Shown piece by piece: positions 52,868 to 62,153 of a DNA stretch of 64,000 bases (positions within the stretch are counted from its first letter, which is position 1; every line of letters begins with the position of its first letter). The stretch is taken from the NCBI RefSeq assembly GCF_000218895.1, contig NC_015703.1:929501-993500 (forward strand), given 5' to 3'. Source of the DNA: Runella slithyformis DSM 19594 (lineage in GTDB: Bacteria > Bacteroidota > Bacteroidia > Cytophagales > Spirosomataceae). The notes beneath the pieces are model-generated. The model searched no databases and had not been told where the DNA came from. It saw only the letters and a program-made list of their open reading frames with translations. A program made the translations under genes and the position numbers.

Positions 52868-53902
52868 ATGGAATTTACCGTCAAGCAGATTGCCGGACTG
52901 CTCGGAGGCGAAATAGAAGGAAACGAAGAACTGATAATCAGTCAGTTAGCAAAAATAGAAGAAGGTAAGTCCGGGACTATTTCTTTTTTAGCCAACCTCA
53001 AATATGAGCCTTATTTGTACACTACCGAAGCTTCGGCGGTCATTGTGGATAAGCATTTTGAAGCCCGAAAAAAAGTAAGCACCACCCTCATCCGGGTCGA
53101 AAACTCATATACCGCTTTTACTCAACTTCTTCAGCAGTACGAGCAAATCATCAAAGGAACGAAGAAAGGGATAGAGCAACCGTCTCATCTCGGAGAAGGA
53201 ACCACCACGGGTGAGAACCTCTACCTCGGTGCGTTTGCTTATGTTGGCACCAACAGCAGGATCGGTAAAAATGTTAAGATTTTTCCGCAGGCTTTCATCG
53301 GCGACAACGTGTGTATCGACGACAATACCGTCATTCATTCGGGAGTGAAAATTTATAATAATACCGTTATTGGCAAGAATTGTACGTTCTTTGCCAACGC
53401 AGTCATCGGCAGCGACGGCTTTGGCTTTGCCCCGCAGCCGGACGGTTCGTATAAAACCATTCCTCAACTTGGCAACGTTATCATCGAAGACAACGTAAGT
53501 ATTGGAGCCGGCACTACCATCGACTGCGCCACCATGGGCTCGACCATTATCCGTGAAGGAGTAAAATTGGACAATCTGGTGCAGGTAGGCCACAACGTAG
53601 AGATCGGCAAACACACCGTTATTGCGGCGCAGGCGGGCATCGCCGGCTCCACCAAGATCGGTGAGAAGTGTGTCATCGGCGGGCAAGCGGGTTTCAACGG
53701 ACACATTACCGTGCCTAATGGCACAAAAGTAGGCGGACAGGCGGGCATTACCCGGACCTGGGAGCAGGAGGGATTAGCCCTCAACGGAACCCCCGCCATT
53801 GAATTCAAAGACAGTCTGCGTTCGGCGGCTATCTTCCGGAAGTTGCCACAGCTGGAAAAACGATTACACGAATTGGAAAAGAAACTCAAAGACGATAAAT
53901 AA
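52868..53902 (+). CDS. lpxD: UDP-3-O-acylglucosamine N-acyltransferase
   Basis: 344 residues. N-terminal uridine-binding domain then a left-handed beta-helix of hexapeptide repeats (about 100-300), with the catalytic His in [10 protein letters not shown], and a C-terminal coiled tail ([13 protein letters not shown]). Third step of lipid A synthesis, in the cytoplasm. It precedes lpxC/fabZ by 5 bases. Confidence 0.97.
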   Translation: MEFTVKQIAGLLGGEIEGNEELIISQLAKIEEGKSGTISFLANLKYEPYLYTTEASAVIVDKHFEARKKVSTTLIRVENSYTAFTQLLQQYEQIIKGTKKGIEQPSHLGEGTTTGENLYLGAFAYVGTNSRIGKNVKIFPQAFIGDNVCIDDNTVIHSGVKIYNNTVIGKNCTFFANAVIGSDGFGFAPQPDGSYKTIPQLGNVIIEDNVSIGAGTTIDCATMGSTIIREGVKLDNLVQVGHNVEIGKHTVIAAQAGIAGSTKIGEKCVIGGQAGFNGHITVPNGTKVGGQAGITRTWEQEGLALNGTPAIEFKDSLRSAAIFRKLPQLEKRLHELEKKLKDDK

Positions 53903-53907
53903 CAGGA

Positions 53908-55302
53908 ATGTTGAACATCAAACAACAAACCATCGAAAAAGCCGTATCAGTATCGGGTGTGGGCCTGCACACGGGCGTAACGGCAACCATGACTTTTTTG
54001 CCGGCCCCCGTCAACCACGGCTATAAATTCCAACGCATTGACTTGGAAGGACAACCCATTATTGACGCCGACGTAGACAACGTGGTGGATGTATCGCGCG
54101 GTACTACGCTGGAGCAAAGCGGCGCCCGGGTCTATACCGTAGAGCACACGCTCGCGGCACTCGTAGGGTTACAGATTGACAACGTACTCATTCAGCTGGA
54201 TGGCCCTGAGCCACCCATTATGGATGGAAGTTCCATTAAATTTGTAGAAGCGCTCCGCGACGCCGGCATCGAAGAACAAAATGCTTCTCGCAACTACTTC
54301 GAAATTTCGGAACCTGTGCGCTACATTCATGCCGAAAAAGACATTGAGATGGTGGCCCTGCCGCTCAACGATTATCGACTGACGGTGATGGTGGACTATA
54401 ACTCGCAAGTCATTAACAGTCAACACGCTTCGCTCAACGACCTGACCACTTTCTCGCGCGAGATAGCGTCTTGCCGTACGTTCTGCTTTTTGCACGAACT
54501 GGAAGCGCTGTATAAGGCTAACCTCATCAAAGGCGGTGATCTGACCAACGCCATCGTAATCGTGGACCGCGATATTGAAGAAGGTGAGTTGGATTATCTT
54601 TCCCAATTATTGAATAAACCCAAAATCGGGGTCAATAAGAAGGTGGGCATCCTTAATAATATCGACCTGCATTACCCCAACGAAATGGCGCGCCACAAGT
54701 TGTTGGATGTGGTCGGTGATCTGGCCTTGGTAGGCCGTCCCATCAAAGCGCAAATTCTGGCCGCCCGTCCGGGCCACGCCGCCAACGTAGCGCTGGCCAA
54801 GAAGATCAAGAAATTGATGGAATCGGCCAAGAGCCATGTGCCTCACTATGACCCCAAACTGCCTCCGGTCATGGATCTGAAGCGCATCTGTGAATTGCTG
54901 CCGCACCGTTATCCGTTTTTAATGATCGATAAGATCGTATACATGGATGAAAACAGCGTAGCCGGTCTCAAAAATGTGACGATGAATGAGCCGTTTTTCA
55001 CCGGACACTTTCCAAACAATCCGGTGATGCCGGGCGTTTTACAAATGGAAGCAATGGCCCAAACCGGCGCGATCCTTGCCCTGAGCAGCCAACCCGATCC
55101 CGAAAATTACTGGCCGTTTTTGGCCGCCATTGAAAACTGCCGTTTCCGCCGTAACGTTGTACCCGGCGATACGGTCATTTTCAAATGCGAATTTACGGCA
55201 CCGATCAAACGCGGCATTGTAAAAATGCACGGTGCCGGATATGTAGCAGGTCAAATGGTCTGCGAAGCTGACATGACGGCGAGTTTAGTTAGAAAAAGAT
55301 AG
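53908..55302 (+). CDS. lpxC/fabZ: Bifunctional LpxC deacetylase / FabZ 3-hydroxyacyl-ACP dehydratase
   Basis: 464 residues. LpxC half (1-305): VEHTLAALVGL (zinc His), GPEPPIMDGSS, and HKLLDVVGDLALVGRP (zinc His and Asp). FabZ half (about 320-464): LPHRYPFLMIDKIVYMD and GHFPNNPVMPGVLQMEAMAQ (active-site His and Glu). The fusion is a hallmark of Bacteroidota. Commits UDP-acyl-GlcNAc to lipid A and dehydrates hydroxyacyl-ACP for fatty acids. Confidence 0.97.
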   Translation: MLNIKQQTIEKAVSVSGVGLHTGVTATMTFLPAPVNHGYKFQRIDLEGQPIIDADVDNVVDVSRGTTLEQSGARVYTVEHTLAALVGLQIDNVLIQLDGPEPPIMDGSSIKFVEALRDAGIEEQNASRNYFEISEPVRYIHAEKDIEMVALPLNDYRLTVMVDYNSQVINSQHASLNDLTTFSREIASCRTFCFLHELEALYKANLIKGGDLTNAIVIVDRDIEEGELDYLSQLLNKPKIGVNKKVGILNNIDLHYPNEMARHKLLDVVGDLALVGRPIKAQILAARPGHAANVALAKKIKKLMESAKSHVPHYDPKLPPVMDLKRICELLPHRYPFLMIDKIVYMDENSVAGLKNVTMNEPFFTGHFPNNPVMPGVLQMEAMAQTGAILALSSQPDPENYWPFLAAIENCRFRRNVVPGDTVIFKCEFTAPIKRGIVKMHGAGYVAGQMVCEADMTASLVRKR

Positions 55303-55398
55303 TAATTGCAAGAAACAAAAAGTAAGACTGTACTCAACTTTTAGTAACCCTTTACACGGTAAAAGCTACGAACTCGCTGAAAAACAGCATTTTGGAAT

Positions 55399-56202
55399 AT
55401 GATTCATCCATTAGCATATATACACCCGGACGCTAAAATCGCCCCTAATGTGGAGATTGAGCCCTTTGCCATTGTTCACAAGGACGTCGAAATCGGCGAA
55501 GGCAGCTGGATTGGTTCGCACGCGGTCATTAATGACGGCGCCCGAATTGGTAAAAATTGTAAGATCTATCCCGGGGCGGTGATTTCTTCCACCCCTCAGG
55601 ATTTAAAGTTTAAGGGCGAATATACGCTTACGTACGTCGGCGACAACACCATCATTCGTGAGTACGCCACCATCAGTCGGGGCACGGAAGAGCACTGGAA
55701 GACCGAGATCGGCAGCGACTGTCTTATCATGGCCTACTCGCACGTAGCACACGATTGCCGCATCGGCAACAACTGCATCATCGTCAACAACGTACAAATG
55801 GCCGGCCACGTCCACATGGGCGACTGGGCCATCATTGCGGGGTCGAGCTCAGTGCGGCAGTTTGTCAAGATCGGTGCCCACGCCATGGTGGCGGGTGGTT
55901 CGCTGGTTCGCAAAGATGTACCGCCGTTTACCAAAGCTGCCCGCGAGCCCCTCTCCTACGCGGGCATCAACTCGGTAGGTTTGCGCCGTCGCGGTTTCAG
56001 CAACGAGCAGATAAACGAAATTCAGGAGGTATATCGCTACATTTATCTGCGCGGCTTCAACAATACCGAAGCCCTGGAGCACATCGAATTGGAATTGGCC
56101 CCTTCCGCCGAGCGCGACGAAATTGTGAATTTTATACGCAATTCCGAACGCGGCATCATCAAAGCCCCCACAAGCACGAGTGCCGACAATGGCGATGATT
56201 AG
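55399..56202 (+). CDS. lpxA: UDP-N-acetylglucosamine acyltransferase
   Basis: 267 residues. Hexapeptide-repeat beta-helix (about 10-185) with SRGTEEHW and the catalytic His in AYSHVAHDCRIG, then the helical C-terminal domain with REPLSYAGINSVGLRRRGFS. First step of lipid A synthesis. It lies 96 bases after lpxC/fabZ in the same direction; a stretch of the spacer is AT-rich but shows no clear promoter. Confidence 0.97.
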   Translation: MIHPLAYIHPDAKIAPNVEIEPFAIVHKDVEIGEGSWIGSHAVINDGARIGKNCKIYPGAVISSTPQDLKFKGEYTLTYVGDNTIIREYATISRGTEEHWKTEIGSDCLIMAYSHVAHDCRIGNNCIIVNNVQMAGHVHMGDWAIIAGSSSVRQFVKIGAHAMVAGGSLVRKDVPPFTKAAREPLSYAGINSVGLRRRGFSNEQINEIQEVYRYIYLRGFNNTEALEHIELELAPSAERDEIVNFIRNSERGIIKAPTSTSADNGDD

Positions 56203-56375
56203 TTAAAAGACCCGTTTACGATGATTTATACCGGCAGCTGAAATTTATTTTTGGCTGCTTTTTTTGTGGGGATATTTTTTGGTCTGTGTTTCCATACAGA
56301 ATTAGGCAGAGAAAAGACGTAACTTTTTGACCCTTGCACAATATAATAAGTGTGAAGATAGATACCAAGGGTGAT

Positions 56376-56396
56376 GCCTTTGTTGGTGTTATCACC
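56376..56396. repeat. 21-bp inverted repeat, left copy
   Basis: GCCTTTGTTGGTGTTATCACC is the exact reverse complement of the sequence at 56539-56559; the pair is separated by 142 bases. The left copy also forms part of its own palindrome TGTTGGTG/CACCAACA (56381-56400). Confidence 0.8.
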
Positions 56397-56476
56397 AACA
56401 ACTTATTTTTTTATTTGATGCTAAATCGGTTGACGATGATGTAAATTTCGGAGAATGCACTTGTATTCAGATAGTA

Positions 56477-56484
56477 TATTTTTG
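56477..56484 (+). promoter_or_regulatory. Orphan -7 box (TATTTTTG)
   Basis: TAnnTTTG match inside the 780-bp gap with no annotated gene downstream within 490 bases except the short frame near 56503. May be chance in AT-rich DNA. Confidence 0.3.
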
Positions 56485-56538
56485 CAGTTTTGACTGTGAA
56501 AGCGAACAGAAAGTGTGGTTGTTGCGGGGCCGCCCGTG

Positions 56539-56559
56539 CGGTGATAACACCAACAAAGG
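56539..56559. repeat. 21-bp inverted repeat, right copy
   Basis: Exact reverse complement of 56376-56396. Confidence 0.8.
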
Positions 56560-56982
56560 CTAAAAACCTCGCGTGTGAATATATCTATCGCATCGGCGCT
56601 CCGACCAACCTGCTACCATAAGTGTGACAAAATAGGGGGCATAGATTACATTAGCTTTTAGATATTCTGACATTTATATTATTAGCTTCATTTTAATGAT
56701 TTTACCTTATCTACTACGGGCTAGAAGCCCTTTTTAATATGCCTCACTCGGTGCAACCGAGCGAGAACGTGGCTCCCTTTTCGTGGATATAGGCCATTTT
56801 TTGGTCAATAATTTTATTACTTATCAGTTCAATGGGATGATTTTCCTGTTGTCAAAAGCGAATCGTCGCACCGTTGGTAATTTTATTCTTGGCATTATCT
56901 TCTCCGCATCAACATTTCACCCCCAAAACTAAGTAATTTCTCGGCTTCTCCTCTTTTCTAAGAAAGCATACTTTCTTTCTTC

Positions 56983-57786
56983 ATGAAAAGCCTATCCTGT
57001 CTATTTTCGTTTGTTATCTTACTGACATTAACCCATTTAAGCGCGGCACAAACTCCTTCGGCCGCTCCCGCTTTTTGGCCTGAAGGCAAACGCGTGGCGC
57101 TCAGTCTCAGCTTTGACGATGCGCGATTGAGTCAGGTGGATGTGGGAACCAAGCTGTTGGATGAATACGGCGTAAAAGCCACTTTTTTTGTGTTGACGTC
57201 GAGCGTGAGCAAACGCCTGGACGCGTGGAAACAGGCCATTGTCAACGGCCACGAGATCGGCAACCACACCGAGCTGCATCCGTGCAGCGGGAATTTTCCG
57301 TGGGCCAAACCCAACGCGCTCGAAGGGTATACGCTTGACAAGATGAAAAGCGAGTTAGTCCGCGCCAACAAAGCGATCGAAGCGCAATTGGGCATCACGC
57401 CGAAGGTATTTGCGTACCCCTGCGGGCAAACGTTTGTGGGACGCGGCGTAACTGCCAAAAGCTATATTCCGCTCATTGCCGAACTGTTTTCGGCGGGCAG
57501 AGGCTGGCTCGACGAAGGCCCCAACGACCCTACGTTTTGCGATATGGCCCAACTGACGGGCATGGAAATGGACGGCAAGGAGTTTGAGCAGCTCCTTCCC
57601 ATCATCGAAAATGCCAAGAAAACGGGGCATTGGGTTGTATTGGCGGGGCACGAAGTGGGTGAATCGGGCAATCAAACGACCCGCGTTGCGATGTTGCGGA
57701 AGCTGTGCGAATACGCCAAAAACCCCGCCAACGGCGTTTGGATCGCTCCTATCGGAGTGGTGGCTAAGTATGTGAAGAATAAATGA
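56983..57786 (+). CDS. Secreted polysaccharide deacetylase family protein
   Basis: 267 residues, signal peptide cleaved near SAAQ. NodB-type (CE4) fold: SLSFDDARLSQ (first metal-ligand Asp pair), GHEIGNHTELHPC (metal-binding His), a central AYPCGQTF and C-terminal VLAGHEVGE. It removes acetyl groups from periplasmic or imported glycans such as chitin- or peptidoglycan-type polymers; substrate unknown. Confidence 0.88.
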   Translation: MKSLSCLFSFVILLTLTHLSAAQTPSAAPAFWPEGKRVALSLSFDDARLSQVDVGTKLLDEYGVKATFFVLTSSVSKRLDAWKQAIVNGHEIGNHTELHPCSGNFPWAKPNALEGYTLDKMKSELVRANKAIEAQLGITPKVFAYPCGQTFVGRGVTAKSYIPLIAELFSAGRGWLDEGPNDPTFCDMAQLTGMEMDGKEFEQLLPIIENAKKTGHWVVLAGHEVGESGNQTTRVAMLRKLCEYAKNPANGVWIAPIGVVAKYVKNK

Positions 57787-57791
57787 CGAAT

Positions 57792-57920
57792 TTCGAATGA
57801 CGAAGTACGAATTTTTGCTTTCTATATTTCTCCGTAGCCGCAAACGGTTGAAGATGAATACGAAATCATAAAAAATCTGTGCACATCTGCGTTTTAAAAA
57901 TCAGCGTATATCTGCGGGGA
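57792..57920. repeat. Intergenic repeat cluster (TTCGAATGACGA and ATCTGCG words)
   Basis: TTCGAATGACGA at 57792-57803 matches the 35-bp inverted repeat region near 43986; AATCTGTGCACATCTGCG and ATCAGCGTATATCTGCGGGG further right match the family at 29752-29847. Confidence 0.5.
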
Positions 57921-57958
57921 ATACATTTTAACTACTCATTACCAAACTCTTTTCCATC

Positions 57959-60900
57959 ATGCGTTACGTTGCGCTTGTCTGTTTTTTGACGATTTTTTCG
58001 TTTCAACAAAATACTCCTCCCAAGCTTTCGCCCGAGCATCAAAAAGCGCTCGAATCGCTGCGCGTGATGGAGGGTTTCAGCGTAGAAATGGTCGCGGCCG
58101 AGCCGCTCATTGCTGACCCGGTGGCGATGGAAGTGGACGAAAACGGGGATATGTACGTGGTGGAAATGCACGGTTATCCGCTGGATGTGAGCGGTTCGGG
58201 GAAGGTAAAACTGCTGAAAGATACCGACAACGACGGCTACCCCGACCAAAGCATCATTTTTGCCGATAAGTTAACCCTGCCGACGGGCATCATGCGTTGG
58301 AAGAACGGCTTCATCGTCACGGATGCGCCCGATGTACTTTATCTGGAAGATACCGACAACGACGGCAAGGCCGATATTCGTCAAAAAATGCTTTCGGGAT
58401 TTGCGCTGTCCAATCCCCAACACAACCTCAATACCCCGCGCTTTGAGTTGGACAACTGGGTCTATCTCGGCCACGAAGGCGCGGTGACGCCCTTTGTGTT
58501 TAAAAAGGAATTCGGCGACAAAGGAACCGACATTACCTTTCCCGATCAGCCGTCGGCCGCCCGTTTAGCACCCAATGCCAACGGGAAGGCCGTGCGGTTC
58601 AAGCCCGACAGCTACGAACTCGAAGAACTCTCGGGCCGCACGCAGTACGGACACAGCATGGACGCCTGGGGACATCATTTTTACACGAGCAATGCCAACC
58701 ATATTTACCATGAAGTGTTGGCAAACACTTACCTGAAAAACAACACCGCCTTGCTGGTGCCCAACGCTACGCAAAACATTTCTGACCACGGCGAAGCGGC
58801 CGAAATTTACCCCATTACCGAAACGCCTAATCACCAACTGCTCACCGACGTCGGCGTCATTACGTCTTCCTGCGGTATCACGTGGTACGGAGGGGGATCG
58901 TTTGGGGAGAGATTCAACCACGTAACGTTCATCGCAGAGCCGGTGCATAACCTCGTCCATGCCGATATTTTGCGTGACGCGGGGGCGAGTTTTACGGCGA
59001 GTCGGCTGAATGAAAAATCGGAGTTTCTGGCGTCAAAAGATACGTGGTTTCGGCCCGTCAATTTTTACGTCGGGCCCGACGGGGCGCTGTATGTCATTGA
59101 TTATTACCGCCAGATCGTAGAGCATCCCGAATGGATGTCGGACGAAATTACGCAATCGGGTGCGTTGTACAACGGCACGGACAAAGGACGTATTTACCGC
59201 ATTGTTCCCAACAAAGGATTGCCGATGAATTGGTTGGGAAAACTGAATCTCTCTAAAAGATCAGCCCCGGAACTGGTCGCCTTGCTTGATCATGAAAACG
59301 GCTGGTACCGTCGCACAGCGCAACGCTTATTGCTGCACCGACAGGCGAAAGAGGCCGTTCCGGCATTGCACGCATTACTGAAAAAAAGTAAATTTTCGGA
59401 AGCGAAGGCGCACGCTCTTTGGCTGTTGGACGGCCTACAGGCCATTGAAAAAGAAGACCTTGTCCGGGCGCTTAAAAGCGAAACGGCAGGTGTACGCGAA
59501 AACGGCATTCGGGTAGCGGAACGGCACTTGAACGCTGCGTTTGGGAAAGACCTGCTCAACGCGTTGACCGGGCTGCAAAACGACGAAAGCCCCAAAGTAC
59601 GTTTTCAGTTGCTCAATACGTTAGGATCGGTCAAAACAGCCGAGTCAGAAAAAGCGCGCCTGACGATATTAAAGCGTGATTTGAACGACCCCTGGGCAGG
59701 ACTGGCGGGCATTGCTTCCTTTGCGGGAAAAGAAAATCAGATTTTTGACTTGGCCGTTGCCGAATTTACCGACAAACCCACCCCCGAAACGAGTGAGTTC
59801 ATTGCCAATGTAGCTTCCACCATTGCCGGCGGAGAAAACAAAACGGTATTTTCGGAAATGATGCAAAAAATCATGACCGTCACTCCCGACACAGAAACGT
59901 GGAAGGCCGCCGCGCTCAACGGCATTGCCAAACGTTGGCAGTATCAGAAAGGAAAAGGAACGTTTTTTTTGTCAGAAACGGAAAAAGAAAAACTGTTGGC
60001 TCACTTTTCCCCAACGACCACACCCGAACTTTGCACGGCTTCGTTGAATGTACTTGAAATAAGCGGCTTACCCAAAGGCAAATCAGTGGATGAGAAAATC
60101 ACACTGGCCACCGCAGCCCTCAAAAACCCTTCCTCACTTGCGTTGCAGGGGAGTAAAGCTGATACGTACCGCGCCCGGGCCGTTGGATTTCTTTCGATGC
60201 TGAATTCCGATGAAATGAAGCCTCTTTTTCGGGAAATGTTAACCCCAAAAGAGCCGGAAGCAGTTCAGTCGGCGGCGTTGAGAGCCTTGGGCAAAATGGC
60301 CGACACTCAAACCTGTCGGTTTTTGCTGAACGAGATGAAGCACTTTTCTCCCGCATTAAAAAAAGAAGCCGTGAGTGTGTTTCTGTCAAAACCCGAACGC
60401 ATAAACGTATTACTGAAAGCCATTGAAACGAAGGAAGTACCGAAGTCAGTAGTGAGTTGGCCCCAAATGGTTCGGCTGATGAACTACTACGATACAGATG
60501 TTCGGGCGTATGCGCGGAAAGTATTGTCGGTCAATGAAGACCGAAAGGCCGTTTTGCAGAAATATATGGCTGCTTTAGAGCTAAAGGGCAGTCAGTCGAA
60601 AGGACGGGCGATATTTGAAAAGAACTGCGCCACCTGTCACCAAATCGAAGGGGTAAAAGGCGTAAATTTCGGTCCCGACCTTTCAACCTTACGGAGCCGA
60701 AATGCCCAATCGGTTTTGACTGAGATCATCAATCCCAACAATTCCATCGCCGATCTATACGATTTCTGGACGATCGAACTCAAAAACGGCAACGCCGTGG
60801 CGGGCATTATCGCGCAGGAAAACACCAACAACATATCCCTTCGCGAAATGGGCGGCGGCCTCAGCATCATTCAGAAAAAAGACATTACCGAGATGCAGAA

Positions 60901-60991
60901 AGCCGAGCAGTCCATCATGCCCAACGGCCTCGAAAATGCCATCAGTATTCAGGAAATGGCTGATCTGATCGCGTTTATTAAGAAGCAATAA
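57959..60991 (+). CDS. PVC-type heme-binding (CxxCH) protein, membrane-bound dehydrogenase-like
   Basis: 1010 residues with a short signal peptide (about 1-16). N-terminal beta-propeller similar to membrane-bound glucose/sorbosone dehydrogenase-like domains (PVAMEVDENGDMYV..., DTDNDG repeats at ~80 and ~125; about 30-430), then HEAT-like helical repeats (about 440-860), then a cytochrome c domain with Cys890-x-x-Cys893-His894 (KNCATCHQIEG) and a likely axial Met in QSIMPNGL. The family is abundant in Planctomycetes and Bacteroidota and linked to oxidation of sugars or other substrates; function here unknown. Confidence 0.88.
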   Translation: MRYVALVCFLTIFSFQQNTPPKLSPEHQKALESLRVMEGFSVEMVAAEPLIADPVAMEVDENGDMYVVEMHGYPLDVSGSGKVKLLKDTDNDGYPDQSIIFADKLTLPTGIMRWKNGFIVTDAPDVLYLEDTDNDGKADIRQKMLSGFALSNPQHNLNTPRFELDNWVYLGHEGAVTPFVFKKEFGDKGTDITFPDQPSAARLAPNANGKAVRFKPDSYELEELSGRTQYGHSMDAWGHHFYTSNANHIYHEVLANTYLKNNTALLVPNATQNISDHGEAAEIYPITETPNHQLLTDVGVITSSCGITWYGGGSFGERFNHVTFIAEPVHNLVHADILRDAGASFTASRLNEKSEFLASKDTWFRPVNFYVGPDGALYVIDYYRQIVEHPEWMSDEITQSGALYNGTDKGRIYRIVPNKGLPMNWLGKLNLSKRSAPELVALLDHENGWYRRTAQRLLLHRQAKEAVPALHALLKKSKFSEAKAHALWLLDGLQAIEKEDLVRALKSETAGVRENGIRVAERHLNAAFGKDLLNALTGLQNDESPKVRFQLLNTLGSVKTAESEKARLTILKRDLNDPWAGLAGIASFAGKENQIFDLAVAEFTDKPTPETSEFIANVASTIAGGENKTVFSEMMQKIMTVTPDTETWKAAALNGIAKRWQYQKGKGTFFLSETEKEKLLAHFSPTTTPELCTASLNVLEISGLPKGKSVDEKITLATAALKNPSSLALQGSKADTYRARAVGFLSMLNSDEMKPLFREMLTPKEPEAVQSAALRALGKMADTQTCRFLLNEMKHFSPALKKEAVSVFLSKPERINVLLKAIETKEVPKSVVSWPQMVRLMNYYDTDVRAYARKVLSVNEDRKAVLQKYMAALELKGSQSKGRAIFEKNCATCHQIEGVKGVNFGPDLSTLRSRNAQSVLTEIINPNNSIADLYDFWTIELKNGNAVAGIIAQENTNNISLREMGGGLSIIQKKDITEMQKAEQSIMPNGLENAISIQEMADLIAFIKKQ

Positions 60992-61034
60992 CCGCAGTCG
61001 CGCAGACCGCAAAACCGCAGTCACCACTGTTACC

Positions 61035-61063
61035 GCAGTCGCTCGGCTCTGCCGAGTGACTGC
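61035..61063. repeat. REP-like palindrome, copy 2
   Basis: 29-nt element with arms GCAGTCGCTCG and CGAGTGACTGC around 7 bases, the same layout as 7171-7199. It lies between the convergent stops of the heme-binding protein gene and cysM. Flanking sequence repeats CCGCAGTC words. Confidence 0.6.
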
Positions 61064-61082
61064 TACGGTCTGCGTGACTGCT

Positions 61083-61955
61083 TTATCCAAACAATTCACT
61101 GGACAGATACCGGTCGCCTCGGTCGCAGACGATGAAGACAATGACACCCTCTTCCAACTCCTGCGCCAACTGAAGGGCCGAGTGAGCCGCCCCGCCGCTG
61201 CTCATGCCCGAAAATATTCCTTCGGTACGGGCCAACTCACGGGCCCGTTGCGTGGCTTCGGCCTGCGATACCTCCATCACTCGATCTACGCGCGAAGGAT
61301 CAAAGATCTTGGGTAAATACTCGATGGGCCATTTCCGAATCCCCGGAATGCTCGAGCCGTCCGTCGGTTGACAGCCAATGATCTGCACGTTGGGGTTTTT
61401 CTCTTTCAAATACATAGACGTACCCATGATGGTACCCGTTGTTCCCATCGACGATACAAAGTGCGTGATTTGCCCCTCGGTATCCCGCCAGATCTCGGGT
61501 CCGGTGGTGCGGTAATGCGCCAGATAGTTATCCGGATTGGCAAACTGATTCAGCATCACGTACCCGCCTTCGGCTACTTTAGCGTCGGCATAGTCGCGCG
61601 CCGATTCGATGGTTTCGGTCAGTATTACTTTCGCTCCAAAGGCTTCCATGGTCAGCACGCGCTCACGGGTGGAATTTTTGGGCATAGTAAGTTCAATTTC
61701 AATGCCGTACATGCGTGCGATCATCGCCAACGCAATGCCCGTATTGCCGCTGGTTGCTTCGATCAGTTTCATGCCGGGTTGGATCTCGTTACGCTCTACC
61801 GCCCCTTTGATCATGCTGTACGCGGCCCGGTCTTTCACGCTGCCGCCGGGGTTATGCCCTTCCAGTTTACCGTATATTTTTACTTTTGGATTGGGATTCA
61901 TGCGTGTGAGTTCCACCAGAGGAGTATTTCCGACAAAATCTAAGAGAGTTGGCAT
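61083..61955 (-). CDS. cysM: Cysteine synthase B type (O-acetylserine sulfhydrylase)
   Basis: 290 residues from ATG 61955; a longer frame upstream is non-conserved. PLP lysine in NPGGSVKDRAA, substrate loop EATSGNTGIALA, and the C-terminal GMSSGGAAHSALQLA binding the PLP phosphate region. The C-terminal length and the SSGGA pattern favour CysM over CysK. Makes cysteine from O-acetylserine and sulfide or thiosulfate. Confidence 0.94.
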   Translation of the reverse strand: MPTLLDFVGNTPLVELTRMNPNPKVKIYGKLEGHNPGGSVKDRAAYSMIKGAVERNEIQPGMKLIEATSGNTGIALAMIARMYGIEIELTMPKNSTRERVLTMEAFGAKVILTETIESARDYADAKVAEGGYVMLNQFANPDNYLAHYRTTGPEIWRDTEGQITHFVSSMGTTGTIMGTSMYLKEKNPNVQIIGCQPTDGSSIPGIRKWPIEYLPKIFDPSRVDRVMEVSQAEATQRARELARTEGIFSGMSSGGAAHSALQLAQELEEGVIVFIVCDRGDRYLSSELFG

Positions 61956-62097
61956 ATATCTGATTTGCGGACGATTCGCCGCAGTTGCGATTTGAAAGTT
62001 ACATTTTCGATTTAAAATTAAGCACAATAAAGCATTGATGAGTTCCTTTTAATTGGCAAAAATTTAAAATCCATTTTTCCACACCGCAAAAGCCCTC

Positions 62098-62105
62098 TAT
62101 CTTTG
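62098..62105 (+). promoter_or_regulatory. -7 box (TATCTTTG) for the flippase gene
   Basis: Exact TAnnTTTG 48 bases before the ATG at 62154. Confidence 0.5.
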
Positions 62106-62153
62106 ATTCTCGATTTATGACGGATTACTTCCCGTCAACTATCAATTTAACGC

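Larger units (their letters stand above)
56203..56982. other. 780-bp gene-poor gap after lpxA
   Basis: No convincing gene. It holds the 21-bp inverted repeat pair described next, a -7 box at 56477, and an open frame of about 41 codons from a GTG near 56503 that shares the peptide VITPTKA with the opposite strand of the left repeat copy. A hairpin CTCGGT/ACCGAG lies near 56745. It could be a remnant of a mobile element or contain a small RNA. Confidence 0.4.

Noticed and set aside
56216-56401. 61-residue minus-strand frame in the gap after lpxA
   Set aside because: No recognisable motif; the frame runs through the inverted repeat, so it is reported only as part of the gap.
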